Of a stretch of DNA of 64,000 bases, positions 49,016-60,668 are shown in pieces. Origin of the DNA: Vicia villosa (taxonomy: Eukaryota; Streptophyta; Magnoliopsida; Fabales; Fabaceae); NCBI RefSeq assembly GCF_029867415.1, contig NC_081182.1, forward strand, positions 45,152,535 through 45,216,534, written 5' to 3'. Position numbers and translations under genes: made by a program. The notes beneath the pieces were generated by a model. It was not told the origin of the DNA. It did not search any database and was given only the letters and a program-made list of their open reading frames with translations. Each line of letters begins with the position of its first letter. The first letter of the stretch is position 1.

Positions 49016-50064
49016 TGTTAGTGCTTTTATTGGCTGATTGGCAGCCATGTTTGGCTAAAACATAATAATCAGCAAAACATAATGTATTGTGAATCTTGCA
49101 ATTATAAAAAGAACAAAACAGGTACAAGCAAGATGTTATATGAAATGTCATGACATCAACTCATGACATTGCGCCTGCCGAACTGGAAGGAAGATTCAGT
49201 TTGGTACTCAACAGATACAGGATATTCGTAGAATATTTTGTAATCTTATGTGGCGCAAATTTAAAGGTCTAAAGAAAGAATCAGATCAGAAGATTGAAGA
49301 TTCAGGAAGAATCAGATCAGAAGATTGAAGATTCAACAGTTTCTAATTTAGGAGATAAATTAGGAAACTCATGATTAAAAAGACCTTGATTGTAGCAGAA
49401 GATTTCTGCAGATTTGTAACAGCAATGAGTGTTGTGATTTGTAAGCCCATGTACAATTGGGATCAGGTTATAAATAGAAACCTTTGTAACCTAGTTTTAT
49501 ATAGAAAACCTTGTTTAGAAACGATGTAGTCATTAGGGTTTCTATAGGTAGACCACCCAGGTTGTGGGATGGCTGCCATGTCCTTCTCGAAACCTGTAGG
49601 TAAGAGAAGTGATTGTCCTCACTCGAAACCTGTAGGTAAGAGTTGAGTATTGTATTCTTGAATGAAGCTGTGAAGCAAGATCAAGTTATTGTTCATTGTT
49701 AATTGTGTAAATAGTTGTTGCAGGGTTGTAACAGTTAGGTATCACTAGGGAGTGAGCAGATGTTCTCTTGTCTTGGATGGATGTCTGAGATAAAGGTTGC
49801 ATTGGGTAGTGACTAGGTAAACCAGAGGTTGTTTATCTGTAAACCCGAGGTTGTTTACATAAAATAGTACTACTGATAGTGAAATCTTCTTCCTGGCTTG
49901 GTAGCCCCCAGAGTAGGTAGTTAGACCAAACTGGGTTAACAATTAACGGTGTTATTTATCTTCTGCATTGTGTTGTTTGTTCAGTCATGGATGTTATAAC
50001 ATAGTTAATAACATTTGGTTCAGAAGTGTTAGTTGTTCCTTTACAGAACCCTATAATCTTTACA
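49016..50064 (+). repeat. 3' LTR of the Sirevirus-like element, truncated
   Basis: Starts TGTTAGTGCTTTTATTGGCT after a purine-rich AAAGAGGGAGTT. It ends at TATAATCTTTACA, where the 5' LTR continues. The adjoining LINE sequence is also missing about 25 codons, so one deletion removed both. Confidence 0.78.
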
Positions 50065-50471
50065 ACTAACAGAGGGCGGTGCTACATAGACTGTACTGAT
50101 GGTTTTGTATTGGCAGGTAGTTCGTGGGATGTTGGTAGCTACACGGTTGTGGAAGCAAAAGCCTTGGCACTTAAGGAAGTCGTTCAATGAGCTATTAAGA
50201 TGCAAATGGAACGCATTACCTTTGAAAGTGATTCTCAAATGGTGGTTCAAGCTATTAGTTCTAATTGCGTAGGTAATTCTGAGTTTTGTGTGCTTATTTC
50301 TATTATTAAACATCTATTAGATTTACATCCCGACTTTGAGGTTAAATTTGCAAAGCGCCAAGCGAATTCAATTGCTCATTAGTTATGGTGGCTAATTTTT
50401 TATCTAGACATAGGATTTTCCATTCAATTCCTCTTTGTACTGAACAACAATTACGTAATGAAATTATTTGA
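50065..50471 (+). pseudogene. LINE ORF2 fragment, RNase H part and C-terminus
   Basis: Reads DGFVLAGSSWDVGSYTVVEA, KALALKEVV, MQMERITFESDSQMVVQAIS, FEVKFAKRQANSIAH, then in a shifted frame FLSRHRIFHSIPLCTEQQLR and NEII-stop. This is the RNase H domain and C-terminal end of a plant LINE ORF2 (catalytic ESDS present). One stop within ALKEVVQ-stop and one frameshift at the NSIAH end mark it as dead. It continues 42773-43032. Confidence 0.8.
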
Positions 50472-50849
50472 GTTTTGTGTCAAAAAATTTGTGATTCACA
50501 CCATTTGCGAAATATAATATACGATACAAGATTACAAGAATATCATAGTTTATCAACTAACAACCCAAATAAAATGTAACATAAAAGACAAATTAAAAAA
50601 ATTACAAGACTGATTCAATTAAACTTAGAAGGTCCATAGTTTTGTCTTTTATAATTGATTAAAGTACAATATAATAAAAAATTGTTGCAAACTAATTTAA
50701 AAATCTATTATTTGTTGTATGCATATTCACAAAAAATAATAATTTTGTAATATTTAAATATATCAATGTCTTCATTATGGATGCACTAATATTCACTTTT
50801 CTTATATTTTATATTTTGTCGAATTAATATTAATTACGTGAAAAATAGA
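50472..50849 (+). repeat. Displaced tail of the dispersed repeat
   Basis: 50674-50845 matches 29088-29255 (ATTCACTTTTCTTATATTTT...AATTAATATTAATTA). In both places copia sequence follows. No gene. Confidence 0.6.
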
Positions 50850-52516
50850 ACATTTATGAACATGGTTAGAGTTTATTACAGTAGAAATGTACCCAAATAT
50901 TGCTGGATAATAGAAAGAAATGGGCCACTTATGCCAAAATAGAAATTATATTCTTCTAGTGAAAAAGTTGACTCCGAAAGAAGCTGGAGTGGATCAAAAT
51001 CATTAATTCATCACCTTAGAGTTTTTGGAAGTCTAAATCATGCATTTTTCTAATACCTATAGAAAAAAAATTGAAAAATGCTAACGTGTGTCCTAGGGGC
51101 ACTCTTTAAAAATGTTTAAAGTGGTAAAGTATTTTGATAATACGCGTATTTAATGCATTAAAAATTAAAATAATTAACTCTTATAAATAATATTTTCTTT
51201 ATTTGGTATCCTTAAAGAGTGTCACTGAGGCACCCGTTAGCATGACTCAAAAATTTGATGGCAAAAGTATTAAATGTATCAATCTTGAGGTTGGCAAAGA
51301 TTCCAAGACATAAATTGTATGATTTTGCTGAAAGAAAAGTTATTATCAGCAGAGATGTTATATTTAATTAATCAAAAGGTTGGAACTGGAACAAGAAGAA
51401 ACAAACTAAATCGAAAAAACTTTATAGCAATATTTATGAGGAAAATAATAATGTCCCCTAAAGATGTCTAGTATGATCCAAAATAATGATTTAGTGAAAA
51501 ATAATCCAAGTGAAGAAAGTCTAAGAGAAGCAAGTAATCAAAGTGATTCTGGTAATGGCGATGATTCTAATGAGTTACCTCGAAGGGTTAGAAAACCTCC
51601 AATTTATCTTAATGACTATGTTATCGATATAGAGACTCAGAAAGAAGATCAATTATATAATCTTGTCATCTTCAGTATAAATGAATATCCTAGCACTTAT
51701 GAAGAGGCTATCTAGTAAAAAATTTGGACAAAAACAATGAATCTTGATATATAATTCATAGAAATAAATGGCACTTGGGAGATCACTACCCATCCTGCAG
51801 ATTTGGAATGGAAGGGTGCAACAGGTTCTGCAGTCCAATTGTACCTGGATGAAAACTAATGAAAGATGAAAATAGGAAAGCTTCGTATGCTACCTCTTAC
51901 AACCAAATGGTTGGTTGTTTGAAGTATATATGAGCTACAAATATACAAGACTCGATCTTGTATCTCTAAAATCTTGGGGCTAGGTACATGGAAAGTTCCA
52001 CTAGGATACATGTTTCACTCATTAAAAGGATCTTAAGATACTTAAAAGGCACCTTGAGCCTTGAAATTTTGTATGAGAGTGAAGATGTAGGTGATTTGCA
52101 AATTCAAGGCTAGACTGACTCAAATTATACTAGTGATAGTGATGATAGAGAGAGCACAACATGGCATGTCTTCAAGCTCGAATCTAGTACAATCACATGG
52201 TCCTCAAAGAAACATCCCATAGTCACTTTGTCCACCGTAGAGGTGAAATTTGTAGTTGCTGCATTTTGTACCTCTCAAGGAGTTTGGTTGAGAAATGCTC
52301 TAAGTCATTTAAGGGTAAATATGAATAAGGGTCAAATCATTCTTTGTGATAATAGTTCCTCTTCTTTGTGATAATAGTTCCTCTACTAAGCTATCAAAGT
52401 ACCATATTATGTTGAGATTGGTTGAAAATATACATGTTGATACTCTTTACGGTGGAGTATGATTGTCGGGTGACGATAATGAAAGCTTACGTATTATTTT
52501 CAATCAAGGTGGAGAT
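50850..52516 (+). pseudogene. Ty1-copia pol remnant (integrase to RNase H)
   Basis: Order as in copia pol: SLIHHLRVFGSLNHAFF (end of integrase, near 51010), ELPRRVRKPPIYLNDYVIDI (51575 region, linker before RT), NQMVGCLKYI (51900), RYLKGTLSLEILYESEDVGD (52045), then the RNase H stretch TITWSSKKHPIVTLSTVEVK, FVVAAFCTSQGVWLRNALSH and STKLSKYHIML. RT itself is deleted. Many stops. A purine tract AAGGTGGAGAT (52507) precedes the 3' LTR at 52517. Confidence 0.82.
51078..51243. mobile_element. MITE nested in the copia remnant
   Basis: Inverted ends ATGCTAACGTGTGTCC / GGCACCCGTTAGCAT and inner arms CACTCTTTAA / TTAAAGAGTG; about 166 bp, AT-rich centre. It splits the copia frame between FF and FDGKSIKC. 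A clean target duplication was not seen. Confidence 0.7.
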
Positions 52517-53090
52517 TGTTGGGTTTGGTTGAAAATATATATGTTGAAGAAGTCCCACATCGCTTAATTTTGTGAAGGGAAGAGAGAGTATGAGGTTATA
52601 TAAAGAATTTAAGTTCTTCGTTATAAGATGCATCAGTCAAAAGCACTTTAAGCTTGTATTTGACTTTCTTTTTTCTCTTATGCTTCACTGTTAAGGAGTA
52701 CGGGAGAGTCGGGAGCACCAATGGGACCAATGCTCCAGGACCACAAGAGAAGAAGACACCACATATCAACCCAAAATCTTAAAGTGTTAGATAAATGGGT
52801 CATCTCTCTTATAAATCCAACATTCCACTCTTTCATAGGCAATGTGGGACTTTATCCAATCACATTTGCACCCAACATTCTCCATCACAAGTGTGAGTCT
52901 CCACATCCTATAACAGGATCCAACACTGGATCCATGAGACCAATGCTCCAGGACTACAAGAGAATAAGACACCACATATCAACCCAAAACCTTAAGGTAT
53001 TAGGTAAATGGGTTCTTTCTCTTATAAATCCAACATTAGACTCATTCATAGGCAATGTGGGACTTTAACCACTCACACTTGCACCCAAAT
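52517..53090 (+). repeat. Copia 3' LTR remnant plus tandem LTR-derived repeat
   Basis: An LTR start TGTTGGGTTTGGTTGAAAAT follows the purine tract. From 52727 a block of about 140 bp (CCAATGCTCCAGGAC...GGCAATGTGGGACTTTA) is repeated at 52940-53072, 213 bp later. The phrases CCCACATCGCTTAATTTTGT and AATGTGGGACTTTAACCACT are frequent in legume copia-type LTRs. Confidence 0.65.
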
Positions 53091-53632
53091 ATATTGATTT
53101 TATATTTCTCTTTCTTAGATACCTCAAAAAAGATGAAGTAATTGAGCTTCGACATTGTAGCACAGAGTAACTGTTAATATACTTTCTAACCAATTGAAGC
53201 TTTATTCTTTTTGCAGATTAAGGAAGAACTTAGGGATGAATGATTTGTCTAGTATAAATTGATTTTTTTTTATAAAATATTAAATTATAGTTGAACAAAA
53301 TATTTCATATAGATAAATTTTATAAAATGTCTAAATACAAAAATAAATATTAGTTATTTAAAAAAATTATGGAAATAAATTGAGAATTTCTTATGAAAAT
53401 GGTCATATATTATTTTCATACATTCTCACAATTAAATAGTGTCACAAAACTATTAAGTAAACTCATATTAATCAATTTAAACAAACTTTTAGTTGTATTG
53501 GTCTTTTAGTTCGTTAGTATACTTAATATTAACTGAATTGTTCATTATTTATGTTTATATGAAATATATTTTTAAATAGACTATCAAATCAACCAGTCCT
53601 TCGAAAAGATCACACTCAAGCGTAAAAATAAG
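53091..53632. other. AT-rich DNA, no gene
   Basis: 53550-53632 is related to 34560-34650. The bases 53624-53632 (AAAAATAAG) are the left target duplication of the MULE. Confidence 0.55.
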
Positions 53633-55144
53633 GAAAATACTCATCTCACCTCATGGGAGTGTCTCATACCTCTGAAAAATCCAAAAATGTTCTTACTGAT
53701 ATTCATATATGCATATCCAAACGCACCTAAAATCACACGAGCCCTCATAATTTAGCCACACATTCCATTTGTTAAAATATGATCTAAAGATGCATCTCCG
53801 TAAATTTTCTATGGTGAATCCAGAGATGCATCTACGTAAATCCTCTTTGTACTCATTTATGGTATTTTTATTCATTAAGCTGGTTTACTTAACAACTCAG
53901 TGATGTTTTCGAAAATACATATCCTGAAATGGCAAGCGGGAAATTGAATAAAACATCACCTTGCATATTCTTCCTCATGGTCAAACTCAACTTCACTCTC
54001 AAAACCCTTCAAAAAAATTCTTCCATTCTCAATAAATGTTTCAACATCAAAATATTATTCTTGTATTTTATCACATCAAATGGAGCAAAAGAAGTTGAAA
54101 TTTGAGGTAAAGTTCATTCATTTTATCCATCATTTCTTGCATGAATCTGGTTTTTAAGCAGAAAAAAGAACGTTGAGTCCTGATATACATTTATGGACTA
54201 AGTTTCATTTTTTTCAAAGATACATCTCTAGTGTTATCTGATACTTTAAGTTTTTAATCTATTTTTCTATTATGATTAGCATTGGATATGGTGCACCCAT
54301 ATATATTTCTCAATGCTACTATAAGGATGAATGTTAAACCAGAGGATGATAAACTGAATGAAGTGAAGAATGATGTTAAACCAAGTGCTAGACCGGTTGT
54401 TGTCAAGGTAGATATTCGTGAACATATGCTATAATAGGTTCACATAGAGGCTGAGAAATTGGGGTTTAATGTTGAAATCAGAAGGTCTGACAATGGTTCA
54501 AATAGAAGACAAACATTTGTAAGAATGAGATGCGAAAGAAGTAGCACGTACCAACCCCCAATTAGGAAGTTAAAACATGATGACACCGAATCGAGAAAAT
54601 GTTAATGTTCGTTTAAATTGCATGGATACCGTAAAGCAAATTATACATGGAAATTTAATGTGGTTTTTGGTATACATAATTTTGTCTTGTGTCACAAGCT
54701 AGTCGATCATCACATTGTATGTCACCTTATTCTAGAAGAGAAAGAGCTTGTTTCAGACATGACATTAAACATGGTCCATTGAAAAACATACTTACAACTT
54801 TGTAATGTTAACTATTTAAATGTTAATTTGTATTGTTTTTCCAACATTTTACAAATGTTTTTAGTTTGACCTAACATAGCATACTCTAGTGATGCATCCA
54901 CGTAAAACTCACTGAGTTTTAAATTAAAGGTTGTTACGGAGATGCATCTTCGAACACAACCTAATATTGATACAAGGATGCATCTCCGAACTAAATTTTA
55001 ACAAAACAAAAGTATCTCACCAATTTGGGCTGGCGAACGTGTAAAAAGGATGTGTTAGGAGATGCATCTCCGAATTCTGTGGACAGTTGTGACTTTTCAC
55101 CATGGTAGGAGGAAGCACCCCATGAGATTTAGAGAGCAATTCTC
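53633..55144 (+). mobile_element. Mutator-like element (MULE), 1512 bp, defective
   Basis: Imperfect terminal inverted repeats of about 33 bp (GAAAATACTCATCTC...CTCATGGGAGTG at the left; reverse of CACCCCATGAGATTTAGAGA...TTCTC at the right). Flanks AAAAATAAG (53624-53632) and AAAAATAAA (55145-55153) form a 9-bp target duplication with one change, as in Mutator elements. The interior repeats GAGATGCATCTCCGAA in both orientations and carries part of a transposase gene. The catalytic transposase domain is absent. Confidence 0.8.
54290..54790 (+). pseudogene. MULE transposase N-terminal (FAR1-type DNA-binding) fragment
   Basis: Reads EAEKLGFNVEIRRSDNGSNR, RQTFVRMRCERSSTYQ, then FKLHGYRKANYTWKFNVVFG, IHNFVLCHKLVDHHIVCHLI and LEEKELVSDMTLNMV. 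This is the WRKY-GCM1/FAR1-type zinc region of plant MULE transposases (CxxxxR...CPFKLRGY...W...CGxHNHxL). One expected Cys position is a stop (RKC-stop-CSF), and the DDE domain is missing, so it is inactive. Confidence 0.75.
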
Positions 55145-55153
55145 AAAAATAAA

Positions 55154-55840
55154 CTTACGACAAACTACAAATCATGCTTAGGTCTCAATTTATTTTAGTA
55201 TGTCAGACTTATACTTACCAAGAGGCTAACTCGCCCCAACCTATTATCACCTCCGTGCAGGTTTATCAAGTTGTAATAACTGTTAGCCAGGAGACTGAAT
55301 TAGCCTTAGGAAATCTAGTAAACCTCTTGCCACTAACCCATTCTCAATAGGTAAGCTTAATAGGTAAACTGAACGTGAACTGACTTCCAACAGGAATTAT
55401 CCGAAAATATGATCATCTATGTGACATGAGAATGAGAATAGATCCAGTAACAAATGACAAAATAAAAGCAACAGCTGCAAATATATCGTGTAAAGAATGT
55501 TTCAAGTTATGAAAAACGGAAGAGACATTTACAAAGCTAAGTTTTTTAACACAACAATTGCATGTTAAATGGAAATCCAGTAGTGGCAACATAAAATAGT
55601 ACCAATGTGAAGCCTGCACCATTTCTTGCTGCAACCAATATGTAGCTCATGTAAAACGACCTGTAAAGACCTGGATTATTGTCTGGTTCTCTTGGCGTTT
55701 GTTAAACTATGTTCTTGTGCCTATACCAGTTCGCAGAAAACTAGTTTGCTTCCAAATTTACATTAAAAAAAAACATAATGAAATGGAATGAAAATTTCCT
55801 AACAAGTTTTAAGGGAAATGAGAGGGAGGTGTAGAATTGG
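55154..55840. other. Unit 1 end: possible gene 3' end on minus strand
   Basis: On the minus strand, after a TTTACAG acceptor at about 55664, a frame reads RFYMSYILVAARNGAGFTLV, LFYVATTGFPFNMQLLC and a stop (about 55660-55550). It is hydrophobic, possibly the last exon of a membrane protein, and is not recognised. Nothing else was found. Confidence 0.3.
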
Positions 55841-56367
55841 CCATAAATCAAATATTTAGTATGTTACGAATATGAGCACTGGAAAGGAATCAGATATGAA
55901 TCTGTAATGAAATTACGAAAAGAACTGTCATTTTCCTGCAACAGTTAAGCTAACCTTATGAGTAATATAGGTTGCATGCATCAACAAATAGCCTAAAAGA
56001 AGAAAGTTACCATAGAAAGGGTTGTGATTGCAATCTCATGAAATCGATCATAATAACCGGCAAGGAAACTAAAGATTCTCCGACATTACATTAACAGTTT
56101 CAAATCTAATGCTTATCAAAATCCTATCAAGTCAAAGTTGATATGAGATTGTGAAACCATCATAAATAAACAATTAAAGGAACACAAATCTTGAATAGGA
56201 AAGGAAGCCTTCTTCGGAAAACAACATAAAATATAAATGCAACACCAATTTCTTAACAAGCAATAACAATGAAAACAACAGACATTCCATAACAGCAAAA
56301 CCCAATATAGAAACACCAAAAATGAAGCCAATACAGTAGCATATATGGTATGAACGGATGAAAAACC

Positions 56368-56938
56368 GTTCAAAAGAAGGGTGAGATTTTGGATCCACCA
56401 ACGATTCTTGGATCACCTTGAGCAGTTGTTCATCTTGACTTGTTTCCTCAATAATAATACTCCAATTGACATTACTCACCATGAAAATAACCATCATATA
56501 TACAACACATGACAGAGAATCCTACACTATATTCGCCTTCCCTTCCTTGTATTGATTCTCAAAGTCATACCCCCAACAACTTAGCCACCCATTTTTGCTG
56601 GTCTCCATCTAATAGCCTCTACTCCAACAAGTATTTCAAGCTTCGTTGACCAGTTCTTAAAATGAACCGGCTGCCCAACAAATAGTGCCGCCATTTCTGC
56701 ACCGCTAAGACAATAACCATCAACTCAAGCTGATACACAAATTTTAGCCTGCCTCTGTAAGATAAAGCTTCGCTCAAAAACACCAATGGTCTGCCCTGTT
56801 GCATCAAAGACTGCTTCTAACCCAATTTCGGAAGCATCTATTTCTATTTCAAATGGAATTTGGAAAGTAGGCATGTAGAACAAAGGTAACTCTAAAGTCA
56901 TGTGTGGATTGGCTGGTATATCCACAGAAAAGCAGGAA
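56368..56938 (-). pseudogene. Ty3-gypsy RNase H fragment (unit 2)
   Basis: The same as 36270-36840, with the same frame breaks and the same GQRS change, so the decay preceded the duplication. Confidence 0.82.
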
Positions 56939-57222
56939 ATATTAGCAGCAGTTGTTAGTGAATAATAAATAATTTTACATTAGAAATAGGCTACTTCTAA
57001 AACACACTAGTGTCTTGATGTCCCTTCATTTTTTTTATTCCTCTATCAACAAAATAGACTCTTTTCATAAACTTATTTTGGGATGAAAGCCCTGATCCTG
57101 AGTCATAAGGAATACAACAAAATAAATAAGGACAGCAAAACTAAGGTACAAGGAAAAGGAAAACAAATTCATTTGTTCACCTTTATTCCAATTTAGATTT
57201 TACAGAAGCCTTTTTTGGCTTA

Positions 57223-58762
57223 TCACTTGAAGTTCTTACTTGAAACAGTTAAAAGTTGATTGAGAGATATTTGTCCCTCCCATAAATCCTTCTTTATTTC
57301 ATACCTATGCTTAATTCTATCATCTAACTTGTATCCAAGAAATGCAGGAAAATCCAGCAACTCCTTAATGTCACGATCCATCTCCTCTGTCAAATACTTT
57401 ATCTTCTTCTCTAGAGAGGCGTGATTATACCACAGTATCGGTGGATGCTTCTTACTCATAGCAAAAATTTCTTCGGACGACAACCCAGAATTCAAGAATA
57501 AACTCACCACCTTCTGCATATTCCCACAGCTTGTTCTAGTAGAAGCCGCAATCGCCATTGCCAACTCTTTTGTCCTATATTCATACCCAATCTTGACCAA
57601 AAACAAAAGCTTAGAAGCAAGATTCTTGCGGAACGAAATGCTCAAAAACACCGGTGCTCGGAACAAAAATTTAAAGATATCACCCGAGTCTAATCCACAA
57701 TCCTTGAGAAATTGTATTCTAGGACGCAGTTTCGTCTCTCTACTATTAGTGAAGATAGCTGGAAACACCAACACTATCGTAAATATTTGTTGATCATCAA
57801 GTTCTGCAAAAGACTTCAAGAACTCTATATGTTCCTCAACATGTTCCACAGTATAATTCAAGATAATAGGAAACCTATTCAGCACTTTCCCAACACTATC
57901 GTCATCTCCGCCACTTAACTCAGTAAGAACCCTAATTCTCGGTTTCAGCTGATTATCCAAATCATAGTTGAGAATTGCAGGGTTCTTCACAATCAAATCA
58001 ACACCACCGAATGGTTTTAAGAAACTAATTACTCTTTCAATTTCTTCCATTGACCTATGACAAATTGCCTTTGACAAACTCACTTTGTTAAGCACATGTG
58101 CAATCTTATCAACCCCAATTCCACTGTCAATAAGCAATTGAACCTTGTGAGGAAAATCAGATAATTCTTTTGGCTCATTAGCCAATAAAAGAAGTTTCAC
58201 CTTAGCTTCCTCAACCTGTCCTTGCAATTCATTTCTCAAAAAGCTTAGCAATGGGTCAATTTCATTTGAAGTTAGCACATTCAATTGCTCTGTAACTATG
58301 TGATTGATGGACATACGACCTAATCCAAGAGATTTTAAAGAAAGAATGCGATCCCGCAATAAATCTAGTTGTATCGAGGTCAGTTCGGAAGCATTGCTTA
58401 AGAGCAAATTGGTTTCCTCAAAGCTGATACCGATTTCTTGAAACAAAGTGACAAGTCTGACTGCAAATAAAACAAAAAATAATAGTAAGAAGATTGCTTA
58501 TAAGGTGTTTGAGAAAATGCGTGTGAGAAATTTATTTACCGTATTGGAAATCGAGATTGGGCGTGTGGGAAGTGCAGCGGCAGTGGGTGGAGAGTCGAGA
58601 TTGGGAAAGGAAATAGTTGCTGTTTGGTGGTTGTGATTTGGTGAGTGGGGAGATGAAGGGTTGGGTTGTAAGATGACGAGAATGTGAAGGAAGAAAGGTT
58701 GTTATAGAAGAAGAGCAATGGCATGGAGGATTAGAGAATAGAGGGAGTGCTGCTAGCGCCAT
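57223..58762 (-). CDS. MTERF8: mTERF-family organelle protein, two exons (unit 2)
   Basis: Exon 1 58762-58540, 79-nt intron, exon 2 58460-57223; 486 residues. The exon 2 frame and the N-terminal leader translate identically to the copy at 37125-38664, so both genes can make the same plastid-targeted protein. The 200 bp upstream and the downstream gypsy remnant are also shared, so both copies have the same local promoter. No disabling change was seen. As for copy 1, the paralogue name rests on recall of the family. Confidence 0.88.
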
Positions 58763-58962
58763 TTCAGCAAAATGGAAGTTTCTCTAATCAGAATTTACGA
58801 CAGTGCTGCCCATTCACGGCCATGGCTAAAATAATAAGGATATGGATAGAAAATGCCCTTATCTATTGTATAAAAGGTTTAATTAGCTATGCAATTCTTT
58901 GTTTAAATTTTTAAAAGTAAAATCAATTTAAACATAAAAAATAAATATTTATAGTAAATAGA

Positions 58963-60310
58963 TTTTAATTCAAATAATTAGCTGAACTTTGGAATGGAAT
59001 ATATATTGCATTTACTTAGAAGTTATATTAATAGGAATGGTTGTCCGGATGTAAAAGTGATCAATAATAATTAGAATGATATTTGATGGTGGTGATTGAT
59101 GGTGATCAAAATGATAGTCAGAATAGTGGTTAAAGTAGTAGTCAATGGTGGTCAGATTAATGGTGTACCATGGTTAGAGTTGTTTTTAGAAAGATAGTCG
59201 TGAGTAATGATTCACTCCATTTCCTATACTCCATTTCTTTTCCATTATTATAGTTTTGTGTATATATTACACGTATTTCTAAGACGTGTGACACATATTT
59301 ATTATTTATTTAACTTTATGCACATAAAACTATAGTAATAGACCCTCCATTTCTTTTTAGGAAATGGAATGGATCCTTACTCGATAGTCGTTGATAGTGG
59401 TCAAAGTGGTGATTAGAGATGAGTGTGTAGTAATATGTAATTGTCTAAGTATTGGCTATTACTGGTAAAAAAGTAAGGATGGTGATCATAATGATAACTA
59501 GTGGTTATCATATTAAAGATCATATATAGGTGAATAAAATGGTTGTTGGATGTGGTTAGTGGTAGTCAAAGTGGTAGTTCGAATAATAGTCGGTGATGGT
59601 CATAATGGTGGTTTAGAGTAGTAGTTATAGTGGTAGTTGGTAATAAACTGAGGGGCGATGGTTAGAGTGATGGCCATTGGTGGCTAGTGGTAGCCAACGT
59701 GGATTGAGTGATTACCGGATGTGGTGGTAAGAATGGTGATCACAATAGTAATAAATAGTGATTAAATTGAAGATCATTGGTGAATAAAGTGATTATCATA
59801 GGTAATCATAATGGTGATCGATTGTGTTTCTTGTTAGTATTCGATGGTGGTTGTATTAGTGATTGGTGACCATTGAATTTGTAGCAATAAAATAGAAACT
59901 AAAATTATAAATCTACTTTTTTGTTTTGAGTCTTAGTAAAAAAAGTGTTTTGAAATTATTATTATTTTTTTAAAATTAACCCTTTATTTTTGTCAAACAA
60001 ATTTTAATTTTTTAATTGATTTTCAAAACTAAAAACCGAAATTTGAAAATCCCCTTATTCTAAGTTTATTATTTAAATCAGACTTTTATGCTAAATTAAA
60101 TTTACATGTAAGTTTATTTAATATTTTATGAAAAAAAAATCTTAATATTTTAAAAAACTTACACAAATTTTGTCATTTTCTTTTTTTCTTAATACCTTTT
60201 TTTTAATTTACAACATTAAATTAAATTTACAAATTTAAAATGAGTAACATTTATTTCTACTTTTAAAATAAAAACTGACCAATTGTTTTCTATTAAGGTT
60301 GGTAATGATA
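58963..60310 (+). repeat. Dispersed GTGGT/GATGG-rich repeat (unit 2 copy)
   Basis: Duplicate of 38865-40212 with a few base changes; carries the same nested MITE. Confidence 0.75.
59202..59382. mobile_element. 181-bp TIR MITE (unit 2 copy)
   Basis: Same as 39104-39284, with flanking GATAGTCGT repeats at 59193-59201 and 59383-59391. It inserted before the duplication. Confidence 0.82.
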
Positions 60311-60668
60311 ATATATAGGTACCCCTGTTGGAGGAGATTACGGAGGATTGTTTGGTTTCAAAAGAGGAACATAATTGTCTGTATGGTGTTAAAATAGACT
60401 ATAAACTTTGGATGCAGGGCATCGTAATCATAGGGGTCGAGGTGTAGAAGGTGATTGGCTACTATCTATGGAAGATTAGAGCGCCGCCAAGAACTAAGCA
60501 CTTACTTTGGCGGATTTGTCGGGGTTGCCTTCCTACTAGAAGTAGATCGAGACAACATTATGTCTCATGTCTCACTATTTGTCAATTATGTGAGGGAGGT
60601 GTGGAGGATGAGTGACATGTGTTTTTTGGTTGTGCCCTAACGTTACATTGTTGGAATGTGGCGAGTTT
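60311..60668 (+). pseudogene. LINE ORF2 fragment, zf-RVT part (unit 2 copy)
   Basis: Duplicate of 40213-40567 with a 3-bp insertion near 60459 (GGCTACTATCTATGG versus GGCAATCTATGG). Confidence 0.75.

Larger units (their letters stand above)
43033..50064 (+). mobile_element. Sirevirus-like copia element, decayed/non-autonomous (7.0 kb)
   Basis: 5' LTR 43033-44241 (TGTTAGTGCT...TTTCA), primer-binding site TGGTATCAGAGC at 44244-44255 (complement of initiator Met tRNA 3' end), and purine tracts AAAAAGGGGGAGA (about 48773) and AGGGGGAGT (46315, 47690 areas). The 3' LTR, 49016-50064, lacks the last ~165 bp. Repeated polypurine tracts and this PBS suit Sireviruses. No intact gag or pol frame was found; the internal 4.8 kb has only short ORFs. 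Its left part is also present in unit 2 (63133 onward). Confidence 0.75.
35743..55840 (+). repeat. Tandem duplication, unit 1 (20098 bp)
   Basis: From 35743 the sequence matches 55841 onward almost base for base as far as the window allows (8.2 kb). The offset is 20098 at the mTERF gene and 20100 near the Sirevirus LTR. The two units lie head to tail with unit 2 starting directly at 55841. Differences are scattered single bases and small indels in the non-coding parts. Confidence 0.8.
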
